Assembly: GCA_934646005.1 (NCBI GenBank)
Contig: CAKUED010000003.1
Location: 94,296 to 158,295 of the forward strand
Direction of reading: 5' to 3'
Length of the DNA stretch: 64,000 bases
From: an uncultured Oscillospiraceae bacterium
GTDB lineage: Bacteria > Bacillota > Clostridia > Oscillospirales > Oscillospiraceae
Positions within the stretch are counted from its first letter, which is position 1, and every line of letters begins with the position of its first letter. Positions 1-6,711 of the stretch are shown here, piece after piece. A program made the translations under genes and the position numbers. The notes below the pieces were generated by a model. The model made no database searches. It was given only the letters and a program-made list of their open reading frames with translations, and was not told where the DNA came from.

Positions 1-252
1 GGTGCGGACGGCTTCTCGCTGGAGGACGGCTTCTCCACCTCCGAGATCGAGACCGCGCACCTCACCGGCGTCGCCGCCGCGCTTGCCGACTCGACCTATG
101 TCCTGCTCGACAGCACCAAGCTCGGACGCCGCTCGTTCGTCGTCTACGACAAATTTGAAAGCATCCGCAACATGATCACCGACAGCGCCATCGACCCCGA
201 TACCGTCGCCGCACTGGGTGAAAAAAACGTCCGCGTGTTCATCGCGGACTGA
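1..252 (+). CDS. DeoR-family transcriptional regulator, C-terminal fragment
   Basis: The reading frame is open from the first base and ends at TGA 250-252; the N-terminal HTH lies outside the window. The 83 visible residues match the end of the DeoR C-terminal sensor domain: a GADGFS motif, a segment where sugar-phosphate regulators carry 'T..E....' (here STSEIETAHLT), then a stretch like LLDSTKLGRRSFV, where the family has D.SK.G. Members of this family are usually repressors of sugar catabolic genes relieved by a phosphorylated sugar. The next gene, a sugar-phosphate-type HAD phosphatase, starts 13 bases downstream, so the two are probably co-transcribed. The regulated pathway cannot be told from this fragment. 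Confidence 0.85.
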   Translation, partial: GADGFSLEDGFSTSEIETAHLTGVAAALADSTYVLLDSTKLGRRSFVVYDKFESIRNMITDSAIDPDTVAALGEKNVRVFIAD

Positions 253-265
253 AAAGGAATTGGAT

Positions 266-946
266 ATGACCCCGGAATGTTCTGCTCTCCCGCGCGCCGT
301 CCTGTTCGATATGGACGGCACGCTCGTTGACTCCACCGAAATGTGGTTTCGCGCGCCGGACGAACTCGTCCGCCAGCTCGGCTATGAGCCGAAGCCGTCG
401 CTTTATGAAAGCACCTTTCCGCTCGGCACGATGGAGATCGCGCAGTTTATTCACGACGATTACCATACACGCCAGAGCGTGGAGGAGATCTTTTCGTGCC
501 TGGACGCGCGCCTGTACCGCTATTATGCGCAGGAGGCGGCGCTCAAGCCCGGCGGTGGGACGCTGGTGCGCCGGCTCAAAGCCGCCGGTGTGAAGCTCGC
601 GCTCACCACCGCCACCATGGAGCGCTACGCGCGCCCCGCGCTGCAATGCACGGGCGTGGACGCGCTGTTCGACCTCGTCCTCACCACCGACCGCGCGGGC
701 TGCACCAAAAATAGCCCCGAATTTTTCAAAACCGCGCTGCGGCTTTTGGATGTCCAGCCGCACGAGGCGTGGCTGTTTGAGGACGCCGCGTACTCCATCC
801 GCACGGCAAGGGCGCTGGGGCTGCACACCTGCGGCGTTGCCGACCCCGGCGCGGAATTTGACCAGCCCGCTGTCCGGCAGGCAGCCGACTGCTTCCTCGA
901 TACGCTTGCGGACTGGCGCAAGCTCCCCTTCGCGGACAAATTATGA
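266..946 (+). CDS. HAD-superfamily phosphatase / beta-phosphoglucomutase-like hydrolase
   Basis: 226 residues. The start at 266 is preferred over an upstream in-frame start (218) because GAAAAGGA sits 8 bases before it and the longer form would overlap the DeoR gene. HAD motif I is DMDGTLVDS at residues 15-23 (nucleophile D15, acid/base D17). Motif II-like LTTAT lies in the middle, a lysine lies near TKNSPEFF, and motif IV is FEDA near residue 175. The helical cap after motif I places it in subfamily I with beta-phosphoglucomutase and phosphoglycolate phosphatase types, so a cytosolic phospho-sugar phosphatase or mutase is likely. The substrate cannot be assigned. Its position behind the DeoR regulator suggests sugar-phosphate detoxification or catabolism. 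Confidence 0.85.
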   Translation: MTPECSALPRAVLFDMDGTLVDSTEMWFRAPDELVRQLGYEPKPSLYESTFPLGTMEIAQFIHDDYHTRQSVEEIFSCLDARLYRYYAQEAALKPGGGTLVRRLKAAGVKLALTTATMERYARPALQCTGVDALFDLVLTTDRAGCTKNSPEFFKTALRLLDVQPHEAWLFEDAAYSIRTARALGLHTCGVADPGAEFDQPAVRQAADCFLDTLADWRKLPFADKL

Positions 947-950
947 CAGA

Positions 951-990
951 ATACCCCGGCAGCACGGACGTGCTGCCGGGGGTATTGTTT
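951..990 (+). terminator. Rho-independent terminator after the HAD gene
   Basis: A 15-bp stem (ATACCCCGGCAGCAC at 951-965 with its complement at 970-985) and a 4-base loop are followed by TTGTTT. It lies between convergent genes. The minus-strand permease stop codon begins at 991, so the hairpin may serve both strands. Confidence 0.85.
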
Positions 991-1633
991 ACAAATCTGC
1001 CTTTTCAAACCGCTTCGCGGAGCGCCGTGCGGCGAGAGCCGTCAGCCCCGCGTAGACGAGCAGCCCGCCAAACAGCACCGGGAGCTGCTGTACCTGCCCG
1101 GCGATGTCGTAGCGCTCGCAGACCGTTTTCATATACGGCACGATGTGCTCCAGCACCTCCAAAACGCAAATGCTCAAAAACATCACGATGCTCGACACGA
1201 TGAACGGCTTTCCGAGGTCATAGCCGTTTTTGTAGTGCATCGGCAGAAAAACCGCGTTGAACACGCCCAGCAGCACCGCGCCGAAGCCGAGGAACGCGCA
1301 GTTTGCCTCGATCCCGACGGCGTTCTGGATGCCGTACCCCGCCCGCACAAGCATAAACGGCACGCAGCACACAAGCTGTAACAGCTCGATCTGCACCACG
1401 GTCCACACGCGGGCGTACACCATCTGCGCCTTTTTTACCGGCAGCAGGAGCATATACGCGATGTCGCGGTTCTCGCGCGCCGCCTGAAAGAACAGAAAAA
1501 TGCCGAGCGTGGTGTAGAAAAACGTCACATAATACGGATAATTCGGCACGAGCACCAGCGCGCTGAGCGCCAGAAACAGCAGCGGCACGGGCATCATCGC
1601 CAGCCGCCATTCTTTTTTCATCAGCGCCTTCAT
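989..1633 (-). CDS. ABC-2 type transporter permease
   Basis: 214 residues with about six hydrophobic segments (first near residues 15-50, last near 185-200) separated by short basic loops, including LLLPVKKAQMVYAR, the typical cytoplasmic loop of ABC-2 permeases. It overlaps the upstream ATPase gene by 4 bases (ATGA), so the two are translationally coupled and should form one exporter. The regulator-ATPase-permease order is common in Clostridia for antimicrobial-peptide or drug sensing modules, but the substrate is unknown. The protein is a little short for a full ABC-2 permease; nothing indicates truncation. Confidence 0.8.
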   Translation of the reverse strand: MKALMKKEWRLAMMPVPLLFLALSALVLVPNYPYYVTFFYTTLGIFLFFQAARENRDIAYMLLLPVKKAQMVYARVWTVVQIELLQLVCCVPFMLVRAGYGIQNAVGIEANCAFLGFGAVLLGVFNAVFLPMHYKNGYDLGKPFIVSSIVMFLSICVLEVLEHIVPYMKTVCERYDIAGQVQQLPVLFGGLLVYAGLTALAARRSAKRFEKADL

Positions 1634-2478
1634 GCTTCCGCCTCCCGCTCCAAAAATACCATCAGCTCTTCCAGCGTCGCGGGGCGCACCGTGCAGCCCG
1701 CCGCCGTCTGCGCATCCTGCGCGCGCACCAGACCCTCAAATTCGCCACGGTGCTCGCGGCAGCCGGTCATCGCCGCGTCCAGCGCCGCCGTGCGCTGCGA
1801 GGACTCGCCCGTCACCACGCGCCACTGCGCCAGAATATCCTCCCGCGCGCCCGCCAGCCGCACCCGCCCGTTTTGCAGGTAGGTGATGGTGTCGGCGCAT
1901 TTTTCAAGGTCCGACGTGATGTGCGTTGAGAACAAAATTGCCGTCCCCCGCTCCGAGAGCGTCAAAAACAGCTCCAGCAGATCGTCGCGCGAGACGGGAT
2001 CGAGTCCCGACGTCGGCTCATCCAGAATCAGCAGCTCCGCCCGGTGCGACAGCGCCAGCGCGAGCTGGAATTTCACCTTCATGCCCTCCGAAAGCTCGCT
2101 CACGCGCTTGTTTTCATCCAGCGAAAACCGCCGCAGGCGGTCCTGATACGCCGCCTCGTCCCAGTCCGGGTAAAACGCGCGCGTCACATCCGCAAGCTGC
2201 CGCAGGGTCTTTTTGGGATAGTACCCCGCCGTGCCCGACACATAGCCGAGCTTTTTGCGGATCGCCAGCTCCTGCGTGTCCATGTCCATACCGAAAAGCA
2301 TAATTTTGCCCGCGTCGGGATGCACGACGTGCAGCAGCGACTTGAGCGTCGTCGTTTTGCCCGCGCCGTTGCGCCCGATCAGCCCCATGATCGTGCCGGG
2401 CTGCATGGAAAACGAGACGTTTTCCAGCGCAAACGCCGGATAGCGCTTGCACAGCCCCTCAACCCTCAATACTTCCAT
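1630..2478 (-). CDS. ABC transporter ATP-binding protein
   Basis: 282 residues, normal for the YtrB/CcmA-type ATPases that pair with ABC-2 permeases. Walker A is GRNGAGKT at residues 35-42. The signature motif is the variant LSEGM at the usual place (normally LSGGQ), Walker B is LLILDEPTSGLDP, and the H-loop is FSTH. The variant signature is known in this ATPase subfamily. The start overlaps the preceding AbrB gene by 20 bases. Together with the permease it should form a homodimeric exporter in the cytoplasmic membrane. Confidence 0.88.
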   Translation of the reverse strand: MEVLRVEGLCKRYPAFALENVSFSMQPGTIMGLIGRNGAGKTTTLKSLLHVVHPDAGKIMLFGMDMDTQELAIRKKLGYVSGTAGYYPKKTLRQLADVTRAFYPDWDEAAYQDRLRRFSLDENKRVSELSEGMKVKFQLALALSHRAELLILDEPTSGLDPVSRDDLLELFLTLSERGTAILFSTHITSDLEKCADTITYLQNGRVRLAGAREDILAQWRVVTGESSQRTAALDAAMTGCREHRGEFEGLVRAQDAQTAAGCTVRPATLEELMVFLEREAEA

Positions 2479-2695
2479 CGTCCTGCTCCTTTGCCATGTC
2501 CCACAGCCGCTCCGGCGCGGCGAGCGAGGCTTCGCTCACCAGCGCGATGCCCCGCTTTTTGTCCGCCATCAGCAAAAGCTGATCGCCCGGCTGAATGCCG
2601 AACAGCTCCCGCGCCCCCTTGGGGATCACGATCTGCCCCTTTTCGCCAACCTTCACGATGCTCAAAAACTTGCCCTTGGGATATTGCAGCCCCAT
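2459..2695 (-). CDS. AbrB/SpoVT-type DNA-binding protein
   Basis: 78 residues. The swapped-hairpin AbrB domain occupies residues about 8-50, with the characteristic VGEKGQIVIPKGARELFGI and the DxLLLM strand. GGAGGGG lies 4-5 bases upstream of the ATG, at 2699-2706. It is the first gene of a three-gene operon with the ABC ATPase and permease and overlaps the ATPase start, so it probably regulates that operon. The C-terminal tail of about 25 residues is acidic and outside the domain. Confidence 0.85.
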   Translation of the reverse strand: MGLQYPKGKFLSIVKVGEKGQIVIPKGARELFGIQPGDQLLLMADKKRGIALVSEASLAAPERLWDMAKEQDDGSIEG

Positions 2696-2737
2696 ATCGC
2701 CCCTCCGTTCGTATCCGAAGTATAACTTTTCGCACTC

Positions 2738-2765
2738 AGTATAACACCGAATACCGATTTGTCAA
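2738..2765 (-). promoter_or_regulatory. Promoter of the abrB-ABC operon with candidate operator repeats
   Basis: On the minus strand TTGACA (2765-2760), a 16-base spacer and TATACT (2743-2738) form a near-consensus promoter. The octamer read AGTATAAC on the plus strand occurs at 2738-2745, covering the -10 box, and again at 2719-2726, 19 bases apart. This is a plausible pair of autoregulatory AbrB sites. Confidence 0.7.
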
Positions 2766-2785
2766 CCTATAAAAATCGGGGCGGA

Positions 2786-2875
2786 GAAATCCATCCAGCG
2801 GGGCGGGACCCCTTTTAATTTTTCTTATTATTTGACGACGGCATTTAAATCCACCCGCCCCTTGCGGGGCGGGAC
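2786..2875 (-). CRISPR. Degenerate type I-C-like CRISPR remnant (repeat, one spacer, decayed terminal repeat)
   Basis: Read on the minus strand, 2875-2843 is a 33-base unit beginning GTCCCGCCCCGC, with an internal palindrome and ending TGGATTTAAAT. The type I-C repeat plan is GTC + GC-rich hairpin + TGGATTGAAAT. A 33-base AT-rich spacer follows (2842-2810). Then comes a second copy, 2809-2786, that again starts GTCCCGCCCCGC but has lost the second hairpin arm and resumes at TGGATGGATTT, like a decayed leader-distal repeat. Repeat and spacer lengths fit subtype I-C. The array abuts a cas8c-like fragment, with a cas1 fragment just beyond. With only one spacer this is a remnant and not a working array. 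Confidence 0.6.
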
Positions 2876-2884
2876 CTCGGACTA

Positions 2885-3118
2885 TTACAAGATGTCAAAA
2901 ACCGCCTGCAAAAACGGGTGCGAATGCGGCGAGTCCAGCCACGCGCGCAGCGTCTGCAAATATAGGTCGTGCGCTTTCTCGTTGGTGAGCGCAACATATT
3001 TCAGATAGTCGCAGAGCGGATGTGCAGCCAGTCCGCTCGCCCGTCCGCCGGAGTCCTCCGTAACAGGGATCAGTATTTTCGGCTCGGTTTTTTCCACTTT
3101 TCGCGCCGAAAGGTGCGG
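2885..3118 (-). pseudogene. cas8c (csd1)-like N-terminal fragment
   Basis: About 75 codons ending in TAA at 2885-2887. The peptide reads ..KILIPVTEDSGGRASG, then HPLCDYLKYV, then a Y..L..W..SP..HP.LQAV pattern. This resembles the N-terminal region of Csd1/Cas8c, which has a VP....RSSGI.P..L.D...YV block followed by a short helical region. Full-length proteins are about 550-600 residues, so nearly all of the gene is missing. It stops 9 bases from the CRISPR-like repeat. The assignment rests on remembered family motifs. The order cas8c-then-array means cas7, cas4, cas1 and cas2 would have been deleted or rearranged. Confidence 0.5.
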
Positions 3119-3133
3119 GTCGATACGGCGTAG

Positions 3134-3286
3134 CTGCAAAACGCGATCGACCAGCTCAAGGCGCTCTGCCCGCTCGTGCTTGAGGAAATTTCCATGGAAT
3201 CGCTGCGCGGCGAGGAAGGCACGGGTGCAAAGGCGTATTTTGATTTGTTCGATGAGATGATCCTGCAAAACAAGGTGGTAGTCGTC
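3134..3286 (+). pseudogene. cas1 internal fragment (type I-C-like)
   Basis: A plus-strand stretch of about 51 codons reads LQNAIDQLKALC..., then EEISMESLRGEEGTGAKAYF and DLFDEMILQNK. Cas1 integrases have the same block: a helix, then (D/M)SLRG.EG.AA..YF, with the catalytic glutamate in the EG segment, then FD.LIL..K. A TAG lies just upstream at 3131. After the block the homology is lost where RRPPxDxxN should follow. Native Cas1 is about 340 residues, so this is a small relic. It runs opposite to the cas8c-like piece, so an inversion has occurred in the locus. Confidence 0.7.
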
Positions 3287-3309
3287 CTCCGCCGCGTTGC
3301 TGCTCTGGA

Positions 3310-4150
3310 TCACCGCAAACTGCGCCGCCTTCCGGCGGTCATTCCCTGCCTCCGGCGAATATTTCCCTTGACTTTCCCGTCCAGATGTGCGTATACTGGT
3401 ATCAGAGGAGTTAGCGTCGGCGGCGTTTTTGCTGTCAACCTCAGCATTGAAAGCCTGGGGGGCACTTTCTCTTCTCTTTTTTTCATATGGAACGTATACA
3501 CGAACTCTCCATCCTGCCGCTCCATTTCCCGCAGCCGCTCGCCCTCGGCGTCTACCTCGCGGGTCATCTGCCGCCACGTTTCGCGCCGCTGCTCCTCCTC
3601 ACTCAGCGCCGGCGCGTCCGCGTCCGTCAGCTCCGACGCCCGCTCCTGCATCTCTGGCGAAAATTTCCTGTTGACATTTTTACTCTCTGAGCGTACTCTA
3701 CCAGTAGAGGAGCTTTCCTGTATGGCGCTTACGGCACTCGTGCCTGCGGCGGCGGGGGAAAGCTCTTCTTTTGTTTCTGCGTTCACCGGCGTCATGCCTG
3801 TCATGTCATAGAACACATACTTCCCCGTATCGGTAATTCCGACCACGGTCGTTGCCACATATTGATTGCGCCCCGCGCGGATCAGCACATCTCCGTGCAG
3901 GAAGTCCACTAAATCGTCCGTTCGTGGATGCTTCAGCTTCCCCTCGTGGGGAAGCTGTCGCCGCAGGCGACTGATGAGGGTTCGTCCTTGACCTCCATAT
4001 CCTCCGGCAGCCATTCGTCCCGCTTGACAGCTTCCGCGTTCTGTGCTACGCTGTCTCCAGCGGAAGGCATTTCGAGGTATCCACGTTCGCCGGCTTCAGT
4101 CGGTTGGGATGCAGCAGGAGAAACGCCTTCCGTTCTTCCGTCCCCATACA
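3310..4150 (-). pseudogene. Fragments of a large phage/plasmid-type protein, interrupted by a repeat
   Basis: Two stretches in different frames on the minus strand look like pieces of one hydrophilic protein. The upstream piece (about 4150-3985) contains GYLEMPSAGDSVAQNAEAVK and EDMEVKDEP. The downstream piece (about 3933-3330) contains DDLVDFLHGDVLIRAGRNQ, then VVGITDTGKYVFYDMTGM, then a charged helical tail rich in E and R. The GKYVFYD strand block is reminiscent of C-terminal domains of phage head-associated or large polyvalent proteins, but I cannot name the family. A palindromic repeat (3934-3980) sits exactly between the pieces and shifts the frame. No intact start, RBS or full-length frame is present. 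Confidence 0.5.
3934..3980 (+). repeat. Palindromic intergenic repeat (CTTCCCCTC...GATGAGGG family) inserted in a pseudogene
   Basis: Two adjacent hairpins: CTTCCCCTC/GGGGAAG and GTCGCC/GGCGAC, ending CTGATGAGGG. Related copies lie at about 25849-25894, 36690-36735, 60360-60405 and 60936-60976. Elsewhere the family sits at the edges of the large palindrome arrays; here it stands alone inside the phage-type fragment. Confidence 0.8.
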
Positions 4151-4152
4151 CA

Positions 4153-4186
4153 AAACCAGCGCCGCCCGGTTGGGCGGCGCTGGTTT
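4153..4186 (-). terminator. Terminator of the nucleoside hydrolase gene
   Basis: A perfect 15-bp stem (4153-4167 with 4172-4186) around GGTT, 12 bases after the TAA of the minus-strand nucleoside hydrolase. It is followed on that strand by a short T run. Confidence 0.85.
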
Positions 4187-4197
4187 CGTATCTTAAT

Positions 4198-5118
4198 TTA
4201 CTTCGCAAGCTCCCGCGCAAATTTGGCGAGATAGCCGTTGACTTTCTCCGCGTCCGCGTCCATCGCCACGGTGCAGTTTGTTGCGCCGTCGGGGGCGACC
4301 ACAGTCTGACCGAGATGCTCGCCCTCGTCCAGACAGATGGACACCCGGTGCTCCTCACAGCGGAACCAGTCGGGGTGCGAAAGCATCAGCACGCAGATCG
4401 CGTCGTGGATGACCATGCCCTCCAGATTATGCACAGTTTTGTATACATCCGCATAATCATGCAGCATTGTGGGGACGATCCTGCCCAGCCGCGTCGCACC
4501 GGGCTGCGGAATGCTGCTGCGCGGCAGGACGCATTCATGCGTGGCGTCCAGCCCCACCATCGTGACGTGCACGCCGCAGGAAAAGACGAACGCCGCCGCT
4601 TCAGGGTCGGCTACGATGTTAAATTCGGCGTATTTTGTCGCGTTGCCGCGCCTCACGCCGCCGCCCATGATGAGCACGTCGCGCACCAGCGGCACGAGCT
4701 CCGGGTATTTTTGCAGCGCCAGCGCCACGTCCGTCAGCGGTCCGAGCGAGACCAGCTCCAGCGCGCCTGCATATTTTTTCACCATCCGCGCGGTAAATTC
4801 CTCCGCGTTTTCGGCGCAGGCGGCGAGGGTCGAATATTCCTCAACGTGCCTGCCGAGCCCGCTCTTGCCGTGGATATTCGCCGCGGTGCGCGCGGGGCGG
4901 CAGAGCGGCTTGGCGCTGCCCGCCAGCACGGGCACGTCCGCGCACCCGTTCAGCTCCGCGCACAGCAGCGCGTTGTTGACGGTCACATCCAGCCCAACGT
5001 TCCCGCTCAGGCTCACGATGCCGCAGACCTCAAACGCCGGGTCACGCAGGAGCATCGAAAGCGCGATGAAATCGTCGATGCCGGGGTCGGTAAAGATCAG
5101 TAACGGTCTGACTGCCAT
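4198..5118 (-). CDS. Inosine-uridine-type nucleoside hydrolase
   Basis: 306 residues, normal for the family. The start at 5118 gives MAVRPLLIFTDPGIDDF with GGAGG about 9 bases upstream; a much longer frame without an RBS extends upstream and is not used. The N-terminal DPGIDDFIAL is the calcium and ribose-binding signature (family DxDxxxDD). Further conserved blocks are LAGSAKPL, LGPLTDVALAL, IMGGG, EFNIVADPEAA and VIHDAICV, the last holding the late catalytic Asp/His region. The enzyme cleaves the N-glycosidic bond of nucleosides to base plus ribose in the cytosol. It diverges from an SDR gene. Base preference cannot be told. Confidence 0.93.
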   Translation of the reverse strand: MAVRPLLIFTDPGIDDFIALSMLLRDPAFEVCGIVSLSGNVGLDVTVNNALLCAELNGCADVPVLAGSAKPLCRPARTAANIHGKSGLGRHVEEYSTLAACAENAEEFTARMVKKYAGALELVSLGPLTDVALALQKYPELVPLVRDVLIMGGGVRRGNATKYAEFNIVADPEAAAFVFSCGVHVTMVGLDATHECVLPRSSIPQPGATRLGRIVPTMLHDYADVYKTVHNLEGMVIHDAICVLMLSHPDWFRCEEHRVSICLDEGEHLGQTVVAPDGATNCTVAMDADAEKVNGYLAKFARELAK

Positions 5119-5179
5119 GAAAATACACCTCCATCTTGGTCTCATTTTACACGATCCTGTCATTTTTGCAAGCCATGTC

Positions 5180-5247
5180 TTGCATTTTACGCCAAAAAGT
5201 ATATAATAAAAACCAGAAATCCAGAAAACATCGCGAAACGTTTTGCG
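5180..5247 (+). promoter_or_regulatory. Promoter and LacI-type operator of the SDR gene
   Basis: TTGCAT (5180-5185), 16 bases, TATAAT (5202-5207). Downstream of the expected start site, 5232-5247 is an imperfect palindrome, CGCGAAACGTTTTGCG, with central CG, the usual form of LacI-family operators. A repressor bound there would block the SDR transcript. No LacI gene is in the window. Confidence 0.65.
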
Positions 5248-5272
5248 AAAAATTGTGAAAGGGTGCGAAATT

Positions 5273-6151
5273 ATGAGTGTTGACATGACAAAATGGTGTG
5301 AGATCGCCAAAAAAAATATCCACAATCGCCCGGCGGTGGCTGGGCGCATGGGCGGCAAGATCTGCATTGTGACCGGCGCGGCACAGGGCTTCGGCAAGGG
5401 CATCGCCGAGGAGCTGTATAAGGAAGGCGCGACGGTCGTCATCGCGGACATGAACGAGCCGCTGGCGAAGCGGGTCGCGGAGGAGTTCGGCGAGCGCGCC
5501 GTTGCCATCGCGGTGAACGTGTACGACGAGGACTCCGTCGCCGCCATGGTCGGCAAGACCGTGGAGCTGTTCGGCGGGCTCGACCTCATGCTCTCGAACG
5601 CGGGCGTGGTGCGCTCCGGCCCGATCGCGCAGGTCGAAAAGAAGGACTTTGAGTTCGTGACCAACATCAACTACACCGGCTATTTCCTCTGTGCAAAATA
5701 CGCCGCCATCATCATGCAGGCGCAGCACGAGGCTGACCCCGAGGCGATGTTCGACATCGTGACGCTGAACTCCAAGTCTGGTCTCGAGGGCTCGAACAAG
5801 AACTTTGCCTACGCGGGCTCGAAGTTCGGCGGCATCGGGCTCACGCAGTCGTTCGCGCTGGAGCTGTGCGCGTACAACATCAAGGTCAACGCCGTCTGCC
5901 CCGGCAATTTCCTCGACGGCCCGCTGTGGTCCGACCCTGAGCGCGGGCTGTTCGTGCAGTACCTGAACGCTGGCAAAGTCCCTGGTGCGAAAACAGTCGC
6001 CGATGTGCGGCGGTTCTACGAGGCAAAGGTCCCGATGAACCGCGGCTGTCTGCCCATCGACGTGGCGCGCGCCGTCATGTACTGCGTGGAGCAGAAGTAC
6101 GAAACAGGTCAGGCGATCCCGGTAACGGGCGGGCAGGTCATGCTGAACTGA
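5273..6151 (+). CDS. SDR oxidoreductase, sorbitol-6-phosphate 2-dehydrogenase-like
   Basis: 292 residues from the ATG at 5273 (GAAAGGG upstream; an in-frame start at 5243 lies within the operator and has no RBS). Rossmann cofactor motif TGAAQGFGKG near residue 32, a downstream Asp (IADMNE) suggesting NAD(H), NAG motif LSNAGVV, catalytic Ser in TLNSKSG and YxxxK in AYAGSKFGG. The C-terminal segment PGNFLDGPLWSDPERGLF and the VPMNRGC block are typical of sorbitol-6-phosphate dehydrogenase (SrlD-like) and of few other SDRs. That enzyme oxidises the hexitol phosphate to fructose-6-phosphate. No PTS genes accompany it, so the exact polyol substrate is uncertain. Confidence 0.85.
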   Translation: MSVDMTKWCEIAKKNIHNRPAVAGRMGGKICIVTGAAQGFGKGIAEELYKEGATVVIADMNEPLAKRVAEEFGERAVAIAVNVYDEDSVAAMVGKTVELFGGLDLMLSNAGVVRSGPIAQVEKKDFEFVTNINYTGYFLCAKYAAIIMQAQHEADPEAMFDIVTLNSKSGLEGSNKNFAYAGSKFGGIGLTQSFALELCAYNIKVNAVCPGNFLDGPLWSDPERGLFVQYLNAGKVPGAKTVADVRRFYEAKVPMNRGCLPIDVARAVMYCVEQKYETGQAIPVTGGQVMLN

Positions 6152-6176
6152 GCGTTTTCGCAAAATCAAAATCAAG

Positions 6177-6690
6177 CCGTAGGGGCGGGGTTCTACCCCG
6201 CCCGCGCGGAATGCACCCAGAAAACCGCACAACGAACGGCGACCTCGCAAAATCTCTGTAGGGGTCGATGCCCACATCGACCCGGCAGGATGCAATTGCA
6301 AAATTGCACCCGCCATCGGCAAAAACGCAAAATGTCCTGTAGGGGCGGACGACCCTGTCCGCCCGTGGGGCAATGGCGAATTTGCCGCAACGTATCGTAA
6401 AATCGGATATGCCCCATGCGGGGAGAGCGCGGCATCGACCCCTGCAAACGGCGTGCGGATTCGCCGCAAATCGTGCGATTTTGCGGGTGTACCCTGCCGG
6501 GCGGACAGAGACGTCCGCCCCTACAAAACATTGTACGAGGTCGCCGTTCGTTGCACGAATTTGTTGGTGCATCCTGCGCAGGAGGGGCAAGCCCCTCCTC
6601 TACGTTACGACTAAATAATTACTTCTTCACTATTCACTATTACCTATTCCCTCAATTCGCCCCTCCCCTACGTTACGACGAATTACGATC
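6177..6690. repeat. Palindrome array A
   Basis: Intergenic array between the SDR and PHP genes. Units in order: GGGGCGGGGTT type (plus orientation, about 6180), TCGATGCCCACATCGA type (about 6260), GGACGACCCTGTCC type (about 6340), then three units in reverse orientation (about 6420, 6500 and 6585). The array ends in CTACGTTACGAC twice and contains the short TTCACTATTCACTATT motif at 6624-6645. Spacing is about 80 bp. Frames across it are shadows; no credible gene is present. Confidence 0.85.
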
Positions 6691-6711
6691 TTTTTCAAAG
6701 AGGAAACTACC

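Noticed and set aside
2885..3577. A 230-residue minus-strand protein over the CRISPR-Cas remnant
   Set aside because: Its middle part is merely the antisense of the cas1 fragment, and the start has no RBS. Only the C-terminal cas8c-like part has family-like sequence.
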